DNA from: Comamonadaceae bacterium
GTDB lineage: Bacteria > Pseudomonadota > Gammaproteobacteria > Burkholderiales > Burkholderiaceae_C
Direction of reading: 5' to 3'
DNA: 51,696 nt
Assembly: GCA_027485235.1 (NCBI GenBank)
Contig: JAIXRJ010000027.1
Location: 1 to 51,696, forward strand
Shown: positions 21,603 through 30,605 of the stretch, piece after piece
Layout of the letters: every line of letters begins with the position of its first letter
How positions within the stretch are numbered: the stretch's first letter is position 1
Position numbers and translations under genes: made by a program
The notes under the pieces: model-generated
What the model saw: the letters and a program-made list of their open reading frames with translations, nothing else
What the model was told of the DNA's origin: nothing
The model's database searches: none

Positions 21603-22175
21603 TCAAATGTGCAAGTAGGCCAAAACGCCGATCACCACGCCCGTGGAGCCTGCGCCGTACATGACGTATTCCAGCCACTTGCGGCGCGTCAGCAGCGCAA
21701 TGGCCGCCATGGCGATGGCCACTTGAAGCACTGTCGTGGCTTGTGCCCAACGGTGGTGTTGGTGCATTTGTTCGTCAGATTGTTGGTCCCAGGCTTTGGC
21801 CTCGGCTTCGAGCTTTTCGGCCCCCACCTTGATCTCGGCTTTTTCAGATTTGTAGCGCTTGATCTCGCCTTCGTAAAAATCTTTCTTGCCAGGGGCCAAC
21901 GCCAAGGCCAACTCGCTCAGGTTTTGCTTGCTGCTTTTGGCCTGGTAGTAGTTCCACTGGTTGGACGCTTCGGTTTTCTTGATGGCGGCATTGTTTTTGT
22001 ACAGACCCGCGTTGGCTTGCGTGGCGCCGCCCATGTAGCCAAACAAAGCACCCACCGTGGCAACGATGGCGGTGAACATGGCAATCGAGCTGGTGTGGCT
22101 GTCACCATGGCCTTGCGCGGCGTGTTCCAGCTCGTGATCGTGCGGGCCGTGAACGTGAAAACCTTGTCCTGACAT
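21603..22175 (-). CDS. DUF4337 family membrane protein
   Basis: The 190-residue protein matches DUF4337: a His-rich N-terminus (HVHGPHDHELEHAAQGHGD), one membrane segment near 33-53 and a long charged helical, probably coiled-coil, region (about 60-150, with TEASNQWNYYQAKSSKQ). Two C-terminal membrane segments follow (TTVLQVAIAMAAIALL and YGAGSTGVVIGVLAYL). Function is unknown. The N-terminal histidines could bind metal. It is 10 nt after folA and 14 nt before xth, so it is co-transcribed with DNA-precursor and repair genes, though that alone does not give it a role there. Confidence 0.85.
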   Translation of the reverse strand: MSGQGFHVHGPHDHELEHAAQGHGDSHTSSIAMFTAIVATVGALFGYMGGATQANAGLYKNNAAIKKTEASNQWNYYQAKSSKQNLSELALALAPGKKDFYEGEIKRYKSEKAEIKVGAEKLEAEAKAWDQQSDEQMHQHHRWAQATTVLQVAIAMAAIALLTRRKWLEYVMYGAGSTGVVIGVLAYLHI

Positions 22176-22185
22176 GGCGTTTTCC

Positions 22186-22671
22186 TTACAAGTGTTGGTA
22201 GGTCACATAGCTGAAGTGCAAGCCGCTGGCCGCCACATGGGACTCGCGTTGGCATTCGGTCCAACCGGCACCCAGATCGGGTGCGAAAGCATCGCCCTCA
22301 AAATCGGCATCGATCTCGGTCACCACCGCGGTGCTGGCCAGGGGTTCGGCTTGGCGGTAGATCTCGGCGCCGCCGATGATCCAGGCGTCGGGCGCAACGC
22401 CACACAGGCGCATGGCGTCTTCGATCGAATGGGCCCGCACGGCACCCTCGGTCTGCCAGTCCAATTGGCGGGTGACGACGATGTTCAAGCGGCCTGGCAG
22501 TGGCCGAAACCGCTCGGGCAAGGAGTCCCAAGTCTTGCGCCCCATGATGACCGGCTGGCCCAGCGTGACGCGCTTGAAGTGCGCCAAGTCCTCGGGCAGG
22601 TGCCACGGCATCTGTTTGTCCTTGCCGATCACGCCGTTGCGGGCGCGGGCATAAATCAGGTGCAGTTTCAT
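22186..22671 (-). CDS. folA: Dihydrofolate reductase
   Basis: FolA reduces dihydrofolate to tetrahydrofolate with NADPH, regenerating the cofactor oxidised by ThyA. The 161-residue enzyme shows IYARARNGVIGKDKQMPWHL (Met20-loop region) and the active-site Asp in LPEDLAHFKR. VIMGRKTWDSL, LPGRLNIVVT and the second NADPH motif WIIGGAEIYRQA follow. The start ATG 22671 is 11 nt after the thyA stop, the classical thyA-folA pairing. Nothing suggests trimethoprim-resistance alterations that I could call from sequence alone. Confidence 0.96.
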   Translation of the reverse strand: MKLHLIYARARNGVIGKDKQMPWHLPEDLAHFKRVTLGQPVIMGRKTWDSLPERFRPLPGRLNIVVTRQLDWQTEGAVRAHSIEDAMRLCGVAPDAWIIGGAEIYRQAEPLASTAVVTEIDADFEGDAFAPDLGAGWTECQRESHVAASGLHFSYVTYQHL

Positions 22672-22682
22672 CCAGTGGGCAC

Positions 22683-23528
22683 TCACACGGCCACAGGTGC
22701 CTTGATGGCAGGGTGGCATGCGTAGTCCAAGACCTCAAAATCTTCGTATTCGTAATCAAAAATCGAAGCGGGCTTGCGCTGGATACGGAGCCTGGGGTAA
22801 GCCATGGGGGCGCGGCTCAGTTGCAGTTCGACCTGTTCATGGTGGTTGCTGTAGATGTGGCAATCGCCGCCAGTCCAGATGAAGTCGCCCACGTCCATGT
22901 CGCATTGTTGGGCCACCATGTGGGTCAGCAGGGCGTAACTCGCGATGTTGAAGGGGACGCCCAAAAAGATGTCGGCGCTGCGTTGGTACAGCTGGCAGCT
23001 GAGTTTGGGTTTGTCGCCGGGGTTTTGGGATGGGGCCACATAAAACTGAAAGAACGCATGGCAAGGCATGAGCGCCATTTGGTCCAGTTCGGCCACATTC
23101 CAGGCGCTCACGATGATGCGGCGCGAATCGGGGTTGCTTTTCAAGGCGTCCATGACCTGTTGGATCTGGTCGATGTGGCCGCCGCCGGGTGTGGGCCAAC
23201 TGCGCCATTGCACGCCATAGACCGGGCCAAGCGAGCCGTCTCCGCGCGCCCATTCGTCCCAGATGGTGCAGCCGCGCTCTTGCAGCCATTTCACATTGCT
23301 GTCGCCGCGCAAAAACCACAGCAGTTCCACGATGATGGCCCGCAAAAACACCTTCTTGGTGGTGACCAGCGGAAAACCTTCGTTCAGGTCAAAACGCATC
23401 TGGTGGCCAAACACACTGCGTGTGCCGGTGCCGGTGCGGTCGCCTTTTTGCACACCCGTCGTGTAGACGTGGCGCATGAAGTCTTCGTATTGGCTGCGGA
23501 TGGGGCGGGTTTCGACGGGGGTGTTCAT
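22683..23528 (-). CDS. thyA: Thymidylate synthase
   Basis: ThyA methylates dUMP to dTMP using methylene-tetrahydrofolate. The 281-residue protein has [19 protein letters not shown], the dUMP-binding [10 protein letters not shown], and the nucleophile Cys156 in [33 protein letters not shown] and the C-terminal [14 protein letters not shown] are also present. A 17-residue insertion relative to E. coli lies before the nucleophile, as in many betaproteobacteria. It starts 25 nt after the FAD-linked oxidase gene and is followed by folA. Together with dut at 4933 this covers dTMP synthesis. Confidence 0.97.
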   Translation of the reverse strand: MNTPVETRPIRSQYEDFMRHVYTTGVQKGDRTGTGTRSVFGHQMRFDLNEGFPLVTTKKVFLRAIIVELLWFLRGDSNVKWLQERGCTIWDEWARGDGSLGPVYGVQWRSWPTPGGGHIDQIQQVMDALKSNPDSRRIIVSAWNVAELDQMALMPCHAFFQFYVAPSQNPGDKPKLSCQLYQRSADIFLGVPFNIASYALLTHMVAQQCDMDVGDFIWTGGDCHIYSNHHEQVELQLSRAPMAYPRLRIQRKPASIFDYEYEDFEVLDYACHPAIKAPVAV

Positions 23529-23553
23529 GGAGGTGGAGTTTAAATCGCGGGCT

Positions 23554-24993
23554 TTAGCCCAGCACGCGGCCCGGATTCAGGATGTTTTGCGGGTCCAAGG
23601 TCTGCTTGATGGCCCGCATCATGGCCAGTGCCGTGGGGTCTTTGTAAAGCGGCAGTTTGCCCACTTTGAGTTCGCCCACGCCGTGTTCGGCGCTGATTGA
23701 GCCATCGAATTTGAGCACCTGGTCAAACACCAGGGTGTTCACGCGGTCTTCGTTGTCACGCAAAAAAGCTTTTTCATCGGCCCCTGCTGGCGCTTGCACG
23801 TTGTAGTGCAGGTTGCCGTCGCCCAGATGCCCAAAATCCACCATGCGCACGCCGGGAAATTCACGGGCCAGCAAGGCGTCGGTTTCGGCCACGAAAGCCG
23901 GGATGCGCGAGACCGGGATGCTGATGTCGTGCTTGATGTTCAGGCCTTCCTCGGCCTGCGCCAAGGTGATGCTTTCGCGGATACGCCACAGGCTGCGGGC
24001 TTGTGTCAGGTTTTCGGCGACCACGGCATCGCTCACGCAAGCGGCCTCGAGCGCGGCTTCCAAAAGTGATTCAAATTGGCTGCGGGCATGCGCTTCGTTC
24101 TCGCTGTCCGAGTTTTCCAGCAGCACGCACCAAGGGGTGTCTTGCCACAGGGGCACGCGCAGTTGCGGGTAATGCTTGTCCACCAGGCCGAGCGCGAACT
24201 GGCCCATGACTTCAAAACCCGTCAGGCCCGGGCCCAGGCGCTGGTGGGCCAGGCCCAACAGCTGAACGGCCGATTCCAGGCTGGGCACGGCGGCCCAGGC
24301 GGTCAGCTGCGCAGCGGGCTGCGGGTAGAGCTTCATGGTGGCGGCGGTGATGATGCCCAGTGTGCCTTCGCTGCCGATCATCAAGTTGCGCAAGTCATAA
24401 CCCGTGTTGTCTTTGCGCAGGCCAGACAAGCCGTGCCAGATGTCGCCTTGTGCGGTGACCACTTCCAGGCCCAGGCACAGCTCGCGCGTGTTGCCATAGC
24501 GCACCACTTGGGTGCCGCCGGCATTGGTGCCCAGGTTGCCGCCGATGGTGCAACTGCCTTCGGCGCCCAGGCTCAGGGGGAACAGGAAACCGGCGTTTTC
24601 GGCGGCGGCCTGCAGGTTTTGCAGCACACACCCGGCCTCCACGGTGAGGGTCAGGTTGGCCGGGTCGATGGCGCGCACCGCATTCATGCGGGTCATGCTC
24701 AGCACGATCTGGGCACCCGATCCGTCGGGCACGCCGCCCACCACCAAACCCGTGTTGCCGCCCTGGGGCACGATCGGCGTGTTGGCCGCCGCACAGGCTT
24801 TGACCACGGCGGCGACTTCGGCCGTGCTGCAGGGGCGCACCACGGCCAAGGCGCGGCCCCGCACGCGTTTGCGCCAGTCTTGCTCCCAAGGGCTCAAATC
24901 GGCGCCGGGGTCGTCATGGGTGATGACGTTGGCCGTGCCGCAGATCTGGCGCAGTTGGGCGATGAGCGAGGAGGACAGGGGCAAGGCAGTCAT
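23554..24993 (-). CDS. FAD-binding oxidase (GlcD/D-2-hydroxyacid dehydrogenase type)
   Basis: This 479-residue flavoprotein belongs to the FAD_binding_4/FAD-oxidase_C family, which includes D-lactate dehydrogenases, GlcD and D-2-hydroxyglutarate dehydrogenases. The PCMH-type FAD domain has [52 protein letters not shown] and [18 protein letters not shown]. The C-terminal domain has [18 protein letters not shown] and the tail [17 protein letters not shown], with [16 protein letters not shown]. These His/Glu motifs coordinate the catalytic metal in relatives. The substrate (D-lactate, 2-hydroxyglutarate or another 2-hydroxyacid) cannot be decided. It precedes thyA by 25 nt. Confidence 0.9.
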   Translation of the reverse strand: MTALPLSSSLIAQLRQICGTANVITHDDPGADLSPWEQDWRKRVRGRALAVVRPCSTAEVAAVVKACAAANTPIVPQGGNTGLVVGGVPDGSGAQIVLSMTRMNAVRAIDPANLTLTVEAGCVLQNLQAAAENAGFLFPLSLGAEGSCTIGGNLGTNAGGTQVVRYGNTRELCLGLEVVTAQGDIWHGLSGLRKDNTGYDLRNLMIGSEGTLGIITAATMKLYPQPAAQLTAWAAVPSLESAVQLLGLAHQRLGPGLTGFEVMGQFALGLVDKHYPQLRVPLWQDTPWCVLLENSDSENEAHARSQFESLLEAALEAACVSDAVVAENLTQARSLWRIRESITLAQAEEGLNIKHDISIPVSRIPAFVAETDALLAREFPGVRMVDFGHLGDGNLHYNVQAPAGADEKAFLRDNEDRVNTLVFDQVLKFDGSISAEHGVGELKVGKLPLYKDPTALAMMRAIKQTLDPQNILNPGRVLG

Positions 24994-25032
24994 GTGGCGG
25001 TGCGCAGCCTTTGGGCGGCGGGTTTCAAAAAC

Positions 25033-25440
25033 TCAATTCTTGGGCACTGGCACAAAGTTGCCCGTCGCCTTGGCGGCTTGGATGCGAATGCGCACATGCA
25101 AAGCGCAGGCCATGAACAGGCTGGAACACAGCAGCACTTGCAGCATGGCCAGGCCATTGGAGGGCCATGGGTCACTCCAGGCGCGCACCGCACCTTCGGT
25201 GAAATACAGCCAGACCAAAAGACTCACCCAGCGGTAGGTGTACATCCGGTGTTTGAGTAAACCCGCCAGTGGCACGCACAAAGGGATCACCTTGATGGCC
25301 CACCAAGAGCCGCCCGGGCGCAAGGGGGCGAGCCACAATTCCCAGGCCAGGCCCACCAAAATGAGGCCAAGCAAGCTGCCCACGGCGAGCCAGCGCGTGA
25401 AATTCACGCCATCGGGGATTGGGTCGGTATGTGTGTTCAT
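25033..25440 (-). CDS. DUF2069 family membrane protein
   Basis: The 135-residue protein has four predicted membrane helices (about WLAVGSLLGLILVGLAW, WWAIKVIPLCVPLAGLL, WVSLLVWLYFTEGAVRAW and MLQVLLCSSLFMACALHV) with the DUF2069 signature KHRMYTYRW and YFTEGAVRAWSDP. Function is unknown. The ATG at 25440 lies only 21 bp from the start of the divergent YihY-type gene. It has no Shine-Dalgarno, and a TATGAT is 9 nt upstream, so it may be leaderless. It appears to lead the minus-strand row that continues with the FAD oxidase (39-nt gap), thyA and folA. Confidence 0.85.
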   Translation of the reverse strand: MNTHTDPIPDGVNFTRWLAVGSLLGLILVGLAWELWLAPLRPGGSWWAIKVIPLCVPLAGLLKHRMYTYRWVSLLVWLYFTEGAVRAWSDPWPSNGLAMLQVLLCSSLFMACALHVRIRIQAAKATGNFVPVPKN

Positions 25441-25461
25441 GGCGATGGCATCATACCGGTC

Positions 25462-26721
25462 ATGAAATCCCTTTCTCCTACGCTGACTTGGCGCGAACAC
25501 TTGCGCGCCTGGTGGCAAGAGCTGACCGAGTTGCCCTGGCGCCAGATGCTGGGTGTTCTACGGCAGCGTTTTCGCGAAGCGCGTCTGGGCGTGAGCGCCA
25601 GTTCCTTGACCTTCACGACCGTGCTGGCTTTGGTGCCTTTGTTTGTGGTGGCCTTGTCGGTGTTCGCGGCCTTTCCCCTGTTTGGCAAATTCCAGGACAC
25701 CATCCAGCGCTGGCTGATCGACAGCTTGGTGCCCGAAAGCATATCCCGGCAAGTGCTCAGTTATTTGACCCAGTTTTCAAGCAAGGCCAGTCGATTGGGG
25801 TCGATCGGCTTTGTGGCGGTGCTGATGTCGGCTGTGTTTTTGATGGTGACGATTGAGCGCACCCTGGGGCAGATCTGGCGCATCGAGCGCCAACGCCCTT
25901 TGGCACAGCGGGTTTTGCTGTACTGGTCGGCCATCACGCTGGGGCCTTTGTTTTTGGGGGCCAGTTTGGCCATCACCTCGTATGTGCTGACCGCTTCGCG
26001 CGATATGGTGGATGTGTTGCCCGGCATCGTTCGTTGGTTGCTGGATGGCATCGAGTTTTTCTTGTTGATCGCGTGCGTCAGTGGCTTGTATTTTTATGTG
26101 CCCTTTACACGGGTGCAGTGGCGTCATGCGGTGACGGCCGGCGTGCTGGTGGCTGGCGGCATCGAACTGGCCAAGAAACTGCTGGCGGTCTATCTGACGC
26201 AGTTTCCGACCTATTCGGTGATTTACGGTGCTTTTGCCGCGGTCCCGATCTTGTTGGTCTGGATTTACGTGATGTGGGTCATTGTTTTGCTGGGGGCTGT
26301 GCTGGCGGCCAGCATGCCCGAGGTGCGGCGTCAGCAATTGCGCCAGCCCGATGGACCGGGCTGGGACTTTCGGGTGGCCTTGGAAGTGCTCTCGGCCCTG
26401 AATGCCACCCGCCAGAAGTCACCCCATGGTTTGACGGCCGATGCCCTGAGCGTGCGATTGCGCCTGGATCTGCGCGAGATTTCAGGGACGCTGGAGGTGC
26501 TGCGCAGCCTCGATTGGGTGGGTCTGCTGAGCGAGGAAAGTGGGGCGCAGGCCTCGCGCCATGTGCTGCTCATCCGTCCGTCGGTGACCCCGGCCGGGCC
26601 TTTGGTCAACCGTTTGCTGGTGCTGCGCCAGGCAGCGTCCTCCCCGTTTTGGATGGCCACCAGCTTGGACCAAACAGCTTTGTCTGCGCTCTTGCCCCTG
26701 CCTTGTAGCGCTGAGGCTTGA
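25462..26721 (+). CDS. YihY/BrkB family membrane protein
   Basis: The 419-residue protein matches the YihY/virulence factor BrkB family. Six membrane helices occupy about residues 30-290, with the conserved ASSLTFTTVLALVPLFVV and TIERTLGQIWRIERQRP. A cytosolic winged-helix-like domain of about 100 residues follows, near RVALEVLSALNATRQKSPHG, which makes this the longer RNase-BN-misnamed type. Function is unknown; the old RNase BN label is wrong. ATG 25462 begins MKSLSPTLTWREHLRAW. An in-frame ATG at 25429 would overlap the divergent DUF2069 start, and neither has a clear ribosome site. It converges on the DUF962 gene. Confidence 0.87.
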   Translation: MKSLSPTLTWREHLRAWWQELTELPWRQMLGVLRQRFREARLGVSASSLTFTTVLALVPLFVVALSVFAAFPLFGKFQDTIQRWLIDSLVPESISRQVLSYLTQFSSKASRLGSIGFVAVLMSAVFLMVTIERTLGQIWRIERQRPLAQRVLLYWSAITLGPLFLGASLAITSYVLTASRDMVDVLPGIVRWLLDGIEFFLLIACVSGLYFYVPFTRVQWRHAVTAGVLVAGGIELAKKLLAVYLTQFPTYSVIYGAFAAVPILLVWIYVMWVIVLLGAVLAASMPEVRRQQLRQPDGPGWDFRVALEVLSALNATRQKSPHGLTADALSVRLRLDLREISGTLEVLRSLDWVGLLSEESGAQASRHVLLIRPSVTPAGPLVNRLLVLRQAASSPFWMATSLDQTALSALLPLPCSAEA

Positions 26722-26732
26722 GGCCTCAAGCC
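26715..26732. terminator. Perfect palindrome at the yihY/DUF962 convergence
   Basis: GGCTTGAGGCCTCAAGCC is an uninterrupted 18-bp palindrome that includes the YihY-type stop codon and lies 5 bp from the DUF962 stop. It probably folds in both transcripts and may protect or end them. No T-run follows on either strand, so it is not a canonical terminator. Confidence 0.4.
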
Positions 26733-26737
26733 GAGGC

Positions 26738-27037
26738 TCAAAAAGGGATACGGCCTGTCCAGATGTCCTTGTACATGACCCAGTCGCCCATGAAGCTGTA
26801 GAGCGGCCGTTTGAAGCTGGCCGGTTTGTTTTTCTCGAACACAAAGTGTCCGACCCAGGCGCAACCGTAGCCGCACAGCAAGCCGTATACAAAGTACTGC
26901 GGTTTGCCGGTGATCGCGAGCATGGCCAGGCACAACAAGGCCAGCGTGCTGCCCACAAAGTGCAGCCGGCGGCAGCTGCGGTTGTTGTGCTCGCTCAGGT
27001 AAAAGGGATAGAACTCGGCGAAGCTGTTGTGGGTCAT
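26738..27037 (-). CDS. Mpo1-like (DUF962) membrane protein
   Basis: This 99-residue protein is DUF962/YGL010w-like. The yeast member Mpo1 is an iron-dependent dioxygenase that shortens 2-hydroxy fatty acids during alpha-oxidation. Conserved features are the histidines in FYLSEHNNRSCRRLHFVGS and GHFVFEKNKPASFKRPLYSF, with MGDWVMYKDIW, and two membrane segments between and around them (about 28-44 and 50-66). The bacterial role is not established. It starts 19 nt after the P450 stop on the same strand, so an oxygenase pair acting on a lipid is possible by inference. Confidence 0.85.
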   Translation of the reverse strand: MTHNSFAEFYPFYLSEHNNRSCRRLHFVGSTLALLCLAMLAITGKPQYFVYGLLCGYGCAWVGHFVFEKNKPASFKRPLYSFMGDWVMYKDIWTGRIPF

Positions 27038-27056
27038 TTGTTGTCTCCGGGTGTGC

Positions 27057-28382
27057 TCATCGTGTGCAGAAGGGGGCGCTCAAGAATCCGCGAAAGCGGG
27101 CGCGGCCACCGCGTTCGGGATCGCTTTGGAGCCGGTACCCGGGAAAGCGCCGCAAAAAGCGGCCGATGGCGATGCGGCCCTCCAAACGCGCCAAACTCAG
27201 GCCGGCACATTGGTGCACACCAAAGCCAAAGGCCAGGTGCTTGTTACCGGTGCGGCGCAGGTCCAATTGTTCGGGGTTCGCGTACACCGCCGGGTCGCGG
27301 TTGGCTGCACCAATGCACAGGGTGAGCAAAGCGCCAGCGGGCAACTCGACGCCGTTGACTTGGGTGGCTTGCAGGGCGCGGCGGTTGCCCAGTTGGTTGG
27401 ACGATTCAAAGCGCAAGAACTCGTCCACGGCCAAGGCCAGAAGGTGTTCTTCGGCTTCTTCGTCGGGCGCTTTTTGCAAGTCCGACAAGAGCCGCAGGCG
27501 CTGCTCGGGCCACTCTTGCAGGCTGATGAGTGCGTTGCCGATCAGGTTGGTGGTGGTTTCGTGCCCGGCGTTGAGCAGGAAGATGCAGTTTTGCAAGAGT
27601 TCGACTTCGCTCAGGGCGTCGCCACCCGTTTCGCCAGCTTTCTCACCCTGGATCAAACGCGTCAGCACATCGTGCTCGGGGTCACCCGGGTGCTGGCGGC
27701 GCTGGGCGACCAATTCACGCAGATAAGCCAGAAATTCACGCACGCTGCGGTTGCCCAGGGCTTCCTGTTCAGGTGTCAGCGTAGGCTCCAGCGCGCCCAA
27801 AATGGCCAGTGACCAGCCGCGCAAGGGTTCGCGGTCGGCATGCGGCACATCCAGCAGGTTGCCGATGATTTCCACCGGTATGGCTGAGGCAAAGTCTTCG
27901 ATCAGGTCGCCACCACCTTGCGCATCGATCTTGTCCAGCAGGCCGTCCACCAAGGCCACCATCCCGGGCTCCATGGCTTCGATGGCGCGGCGCGTGAGGG
28001 CACCCATGATCAGGCGGCGCACCCGGGTATGCAGCGGCGGGTCGTTGAAGACCAGGCTGTTCGTGTGGTGCTCAAACAGCGGGGCCATGCCACCTGGCGG
28101 GGCAAAAGGGGGCTGGTTATACGGGGCGTGGTTGTATTTGGGTCCGAATTCCACGAGCTTGTCGGAGCTGAACACCTTGGCGTCGCGGTACACCGCCACC
28201 AGGTCGGCATGGCGGCTGAGGAAGTACGAGCCGTCGGGCATGCGCTTGAAGGGCTCGGCCTCGCGCAGCAAGGCATACACCGGGTAAGGGTTGTCCAAGA
28301 AATCACGGGGCAGGGCACGCAGGTCCAGCGTGCGGGCGATTTCTCGCACCCGATCTGGCGACAGCGGTGGGGTGATGTTCAT
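27057..28382 (-). CDS. Cytochrome P450
   Basis: This 441-residue soluble bacterial class P450 contains the I-helix motif AGHETT (272-277, with acid and Thr for O2 activation) and the K-helix EFLR (321-324). The haem-binding loop FGFGVHQCAG has the axial Cys392. Family topology and RHADLVAVYRDAKVFSSD suggest the CYP107/CYP102-unlike, single-component bacterial type that needs separate redox partners. No ferredoxin or reductase gene adjoins it. The substrate is unknown. ATG 28382 overlaps the hydrolase stop as ATGA. It is followed 19 nt later by the Mpo1-like gene and sits in the metY-hydrolase-P450-DUF962 row. Confidence 0.95.
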   Translation of the reverse strand: MNITPPLSPDRVREIARTLDLRALPRDFLDNPYPVYALLREAEPFKRMPDGSYFLSRHADLVAVYRDAKVFSSDKLVEFGPKYNHAPYNQPPFAPPGGMAPLFEHHTNSLVFNDPPLHTRVRRLIMGALTRRAIEAMEPGMVALVDGLLDKIDAQGGGDLIEDFASAIPVEIIGNLLDVPHADREPLRGWSLAILGALEPTLTPEQEALGNRSVREFLAYLRELVAQRRQHPGDPEHDVLTRLIQGEKAGETGGDALSEVELLQNCIFLLNAGHETTTNLIGNALISLQEWPEQRLRLLSDLQKAPDEEAEEHLLALAVDEFLRFESSNQLGNRRALQATQVNGVELPAGALLTLCIGAANRDPAVYANPEQLDLRRTGNKHLAFGFGVHQCAGLSLARLEGRIAIGRFLRRFPGYRLQSDPERGGRARFRGFLSAPFCTR

Positions 28383-29197
28383 GGCTTGAGAAAGTCTTTC
28401 AGGGCGTGCAACACGCCTTCGGGCGCTTCGGTCATCAGCGAATGGCCCGCCGGCAGATTGACCACGGTGGGCTGGGCGCACAACTGGATCAGGCTTTGCG
28501 CAGCCTTCGGGGGCGTCATCTGGTCGGCGTTGCCCAGCACAAACAAGGTGGGGCAAGTCACCTGGCGCATGGCGGCCTCTGCACCGCTGTAGCTGTCGCA
28601 GGCCTTGAATCCGGTGTGGAACACATTGACCTGGGTGTTGCTGGCCAACACGCGGCGCATGAGCGCCTTGCTGCCGCCATACAGCCAGGTGCCGGGGCCC
28701 AAGGCCGAAGGCGGTGGTGCCAAGGTGGAATGCGAAAAACTGTTGACCATGTCAATGGCCTTGAACGGTGCGCTGACCGACAAGTCGAGCAAGGTGGGCG
28801 AAACACGCATGGGGTAGGCCGTACCGACCATCACCAGGTGGCTCACGCGCCCGGGGTGGCTTGCTGCGTCTCGGACGGTGGCTTCCAGGGCAATCAGCGA
28901 GCCAAAGCTGTGGCCGATCAAGGCGGCTTTGTCGATCTTCAGCGCATCGAGCAAGGCAATGACAGTGTCTGCGGCTTCTTCGACGCTTTGGGGTGGGGTG
29001 CCCTCGCTTTTGCAGTGCCCCGGCAAGTCGATGGCCAGCACGTTCCAGCCGTGGTGCGCCATGTAGCGGGTTTGCAAAATCCAGACGCTGTGGTCGTTCA
29101 GCACGCCGTGGGCAAAGACGGCCGTCGGCTGGGCGGGGTTGAAAGGCTTGCCGCCGGTGTAGGCGTAGAGGTCGTGACCTTGGACAGAGATTTTCAT
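28379..29197 (-). CDS. Alpha/beta hydrolase
   Basis: This 272-residue alpha/beta-hydrolase has the oxyanion-hole segment VFAHGVLNDHSVW and the nucleophile elbow GHSFGS with Ser97. A probable acid lies in LFVLGNADQMTPP and the catalytic His252 in PAGHSLMTEAPEG. It could be an esterase, lipase or C-C hydrolase; the substrate is unknown. It has ATGA overlaps at both ends, with metY upstream (29194-29197) and the P450 downstream (28379-28382), so its dosage is tied to both. That tight coupling suggests a shared pathway rather than a general housekeeping esterase. Confidence 0.9.
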   Translation of the reverse strand: MKISVQGHDLYAYTGGKPFNPAQPTAVFAHGVLNDHSVWILQTRYMAHHGWNVLAIDLPGHCKSEGTPPQSVEEAADTVIALLDALKIDKAALIGHSFGSLIALEATVRDAASHPGRVSHLVMVGTAYPMRVSPTLLDLSVSAPFKAIDMVNSFSHSTLAPPPSALGPGTWLYGGSKALMRRVLASNTQVNVFHTGFKACDSYSGAEAAMRQVTCPTLFVLGNADQMTPPKAAQSLIQLCAQPTVVNLPAGHSLMTEAPEGVLHALKDFLKP

Positions 29198-30492
29198 GCG
29201 GCTTTCTCCGCGGCTTTGAGCGCTTTTTTGAGGTCGTCGATCAAATCGGCCGGGTCCTCCAGGCCAATCGACAAGCGGATCGTTCCGGGGCCTATCCCAC
29301 TTGCGCCCAAAGCCTCGTCGCTCATGCGGAAATGCGTGGTGCTGGCCGGGTGGATCACCAGGCTGCGGCAGTCGCCCACGTTGGCCAGGTGGCTGAAGAC
29401 CTTCAGGGTTTCGATGAATTTTTGGCCTTGGGCGCGAGAGCCCTTGATGTCGAAGCTGAACACCGAACCGGCTCCGCGTGGCAAGAGCTTTTGTGCTAAC
29501 GCGTGCGAAGGGTGGCTTTCCAGCATGGGGTGGCCCACGCGGCTGACCAGCGGGTGCGCGGCCAAAAACTCGACCACCTTGGCGGTGTTTTCCATGTGGC
29601 GGGCCATGCGCAAAGGCAGGGTCTCGATGCCTTGCAAAATCAGCCAGGCGGTGTGCGGGCTCATGCAGGCGCCAAAGTCGCGCAGGCCTTCGCGCCGGGC
29701 GCGCAGCAAAAAGGCGCCCACGGTGCTTTCTTCGCTGAAGACCATGTTGTGAAAGCCTGCGTAGGCTTGGCTCAGCTCGGCAAATTTGCCCGATTTGTCC
29801 CAGTCAAAGCTGCCGCCATCGACCACCACACCGCCCACCACCGTGCCGTGGCCCGACAAAAACTTGGTGGCCGAGTGGTAAACCAGATCGGCCCCGTGGT
29901 CAAAGGGCTTGATCAGCCAAGGCGAGGTCAGGGTCGAATCCACCAACAGAGGCACACCCGCTTCGTGGGCGATGGCGCTGATGGCCGGGATGTCCAGCAC
30001 GTCGAGGCCAGGGTTGCCCACGGTCTCGCCAAAAAAGAGCTTGGTGTCCGGCTGCACGGCGGCTTTCCAGGCGTCCAGATCGCCCGGCTTGACGAAGGTG
30101 GTGCGGATGCCAAAACGGCTCAGGGTGTAGTGCAGCAGATTGTGTGAACCGCCATACAAAGCAGTAGAGGCCACGATGTGCGAACCTGCGCCCATGAGCG
30201 TGGCGATGCTCAGGTGCAATGCGGCCTGGCCGCTGGCGGTGGTGATGGCGCCGATGCCGCCTTCCAAAGCCGAGATGCGCTGCTCCAACACCGCATTGGT
30301 CGGGTTGCTGATGCGGCTGTAGACGTGCCCCGGTCGCTCCAAATTGAAGAGGGCTGCCGCCTGGTCGCTCGACTCGAAAACAAAGGAGGTGGTCAGGTGA
30401 ATGGGCACGGCGCGGGCACCCGTGGCCGGGTCGGGTGCGGCACCCGCATGCAGGGCGAGGGTGTCGAATCCGGGGTCACTGTAACCAGCCAT
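29194..30492 (-). CDS. metY: O-acetylhomoserine aminocarboxypropyltransferase/sulfhydrylase (MetY-type)
   Basis: This 432-residue enzyme of the Cys/Met-metabolism PLP family adds sulfide (or a thiol) to O-acetylhomoserine to give homocysteine. Motifs are FDTLALHAGAAPDPATGARA, YSRISNPTNAVLEQRISALE, TASGQAALHL and the PLP Lys210 in VYHSATKFLSGHGT. The C-terminal VGDCRSLVIHPASTTH with GIGPGTIRLSIGLED is also present. The longer size (about 430) separates MetY from MetB/MetZ (about 390). ATG 30492 has GGAGAC upstream. No SAM or SAH riboswitch is visible in the 113-nt leader. It is the first gene of the row that continues with the hydrolase and P450. Confidence 0.93.
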   Translation of the reverse strand: MAGYSDPGFDTLALHAGAAPDPATGARAVPIHLTTSFVFESSDQAAALFNLERPGHVYSRISNPTNAVLEQRISALEGGIGAITTASGQAALHLSIATLMGAGSHIVASTALYGGSHNLLHYTLSRFGIRTTFVKPGDLDAWKAAVQPDTKLFFGETVGNPGLDVLDIPAISAIAHEAGVPLLVDSTLTSPWLIKPFDHGADLVYHSATKFLSGHGTVVGGVVVDGGSFDWDKSGKFAELSQAYAGFHNMVFSEESTVGAFLLRARREGLRDFGACMSPHTAWLILQGIETLPLRMARHMENTAKVVEFLAAHPLVSRVGHPMLESHPSHALAQKLLPRGAGSVFSFDIKGSRAQGQKFIETLKVFSHLANVGDCRSLVIHPASTTHFRMSDEALGASGIGPGTIRLSIGLEDPADLIDDLKKALKAAEKAA

Positions 30493-30605
30493 GAAATGTC
30501 TCCGAAAAAGAAAGAGTGGGTCAGCTTGATCCGCTGCGCTTTGTGCTCATTGTGGGCTATATTGAGATGGAGATTCACCTCGGTTCGACCCTCAGGAGAC
30601 ACACC

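Noticed and set aside
26715..26732. Canonical Rho-independent terminator
   Set aside because: The palindrome is perfect but no T-run follows on either strand, so it is listed only as a convergent hairpin.
30493..30605. Possible SAM or SAH riboswitch in front of metY
   Set aside because: I could not find the conserved core or a terminator/antiterminator pair in the 113-nt leader.
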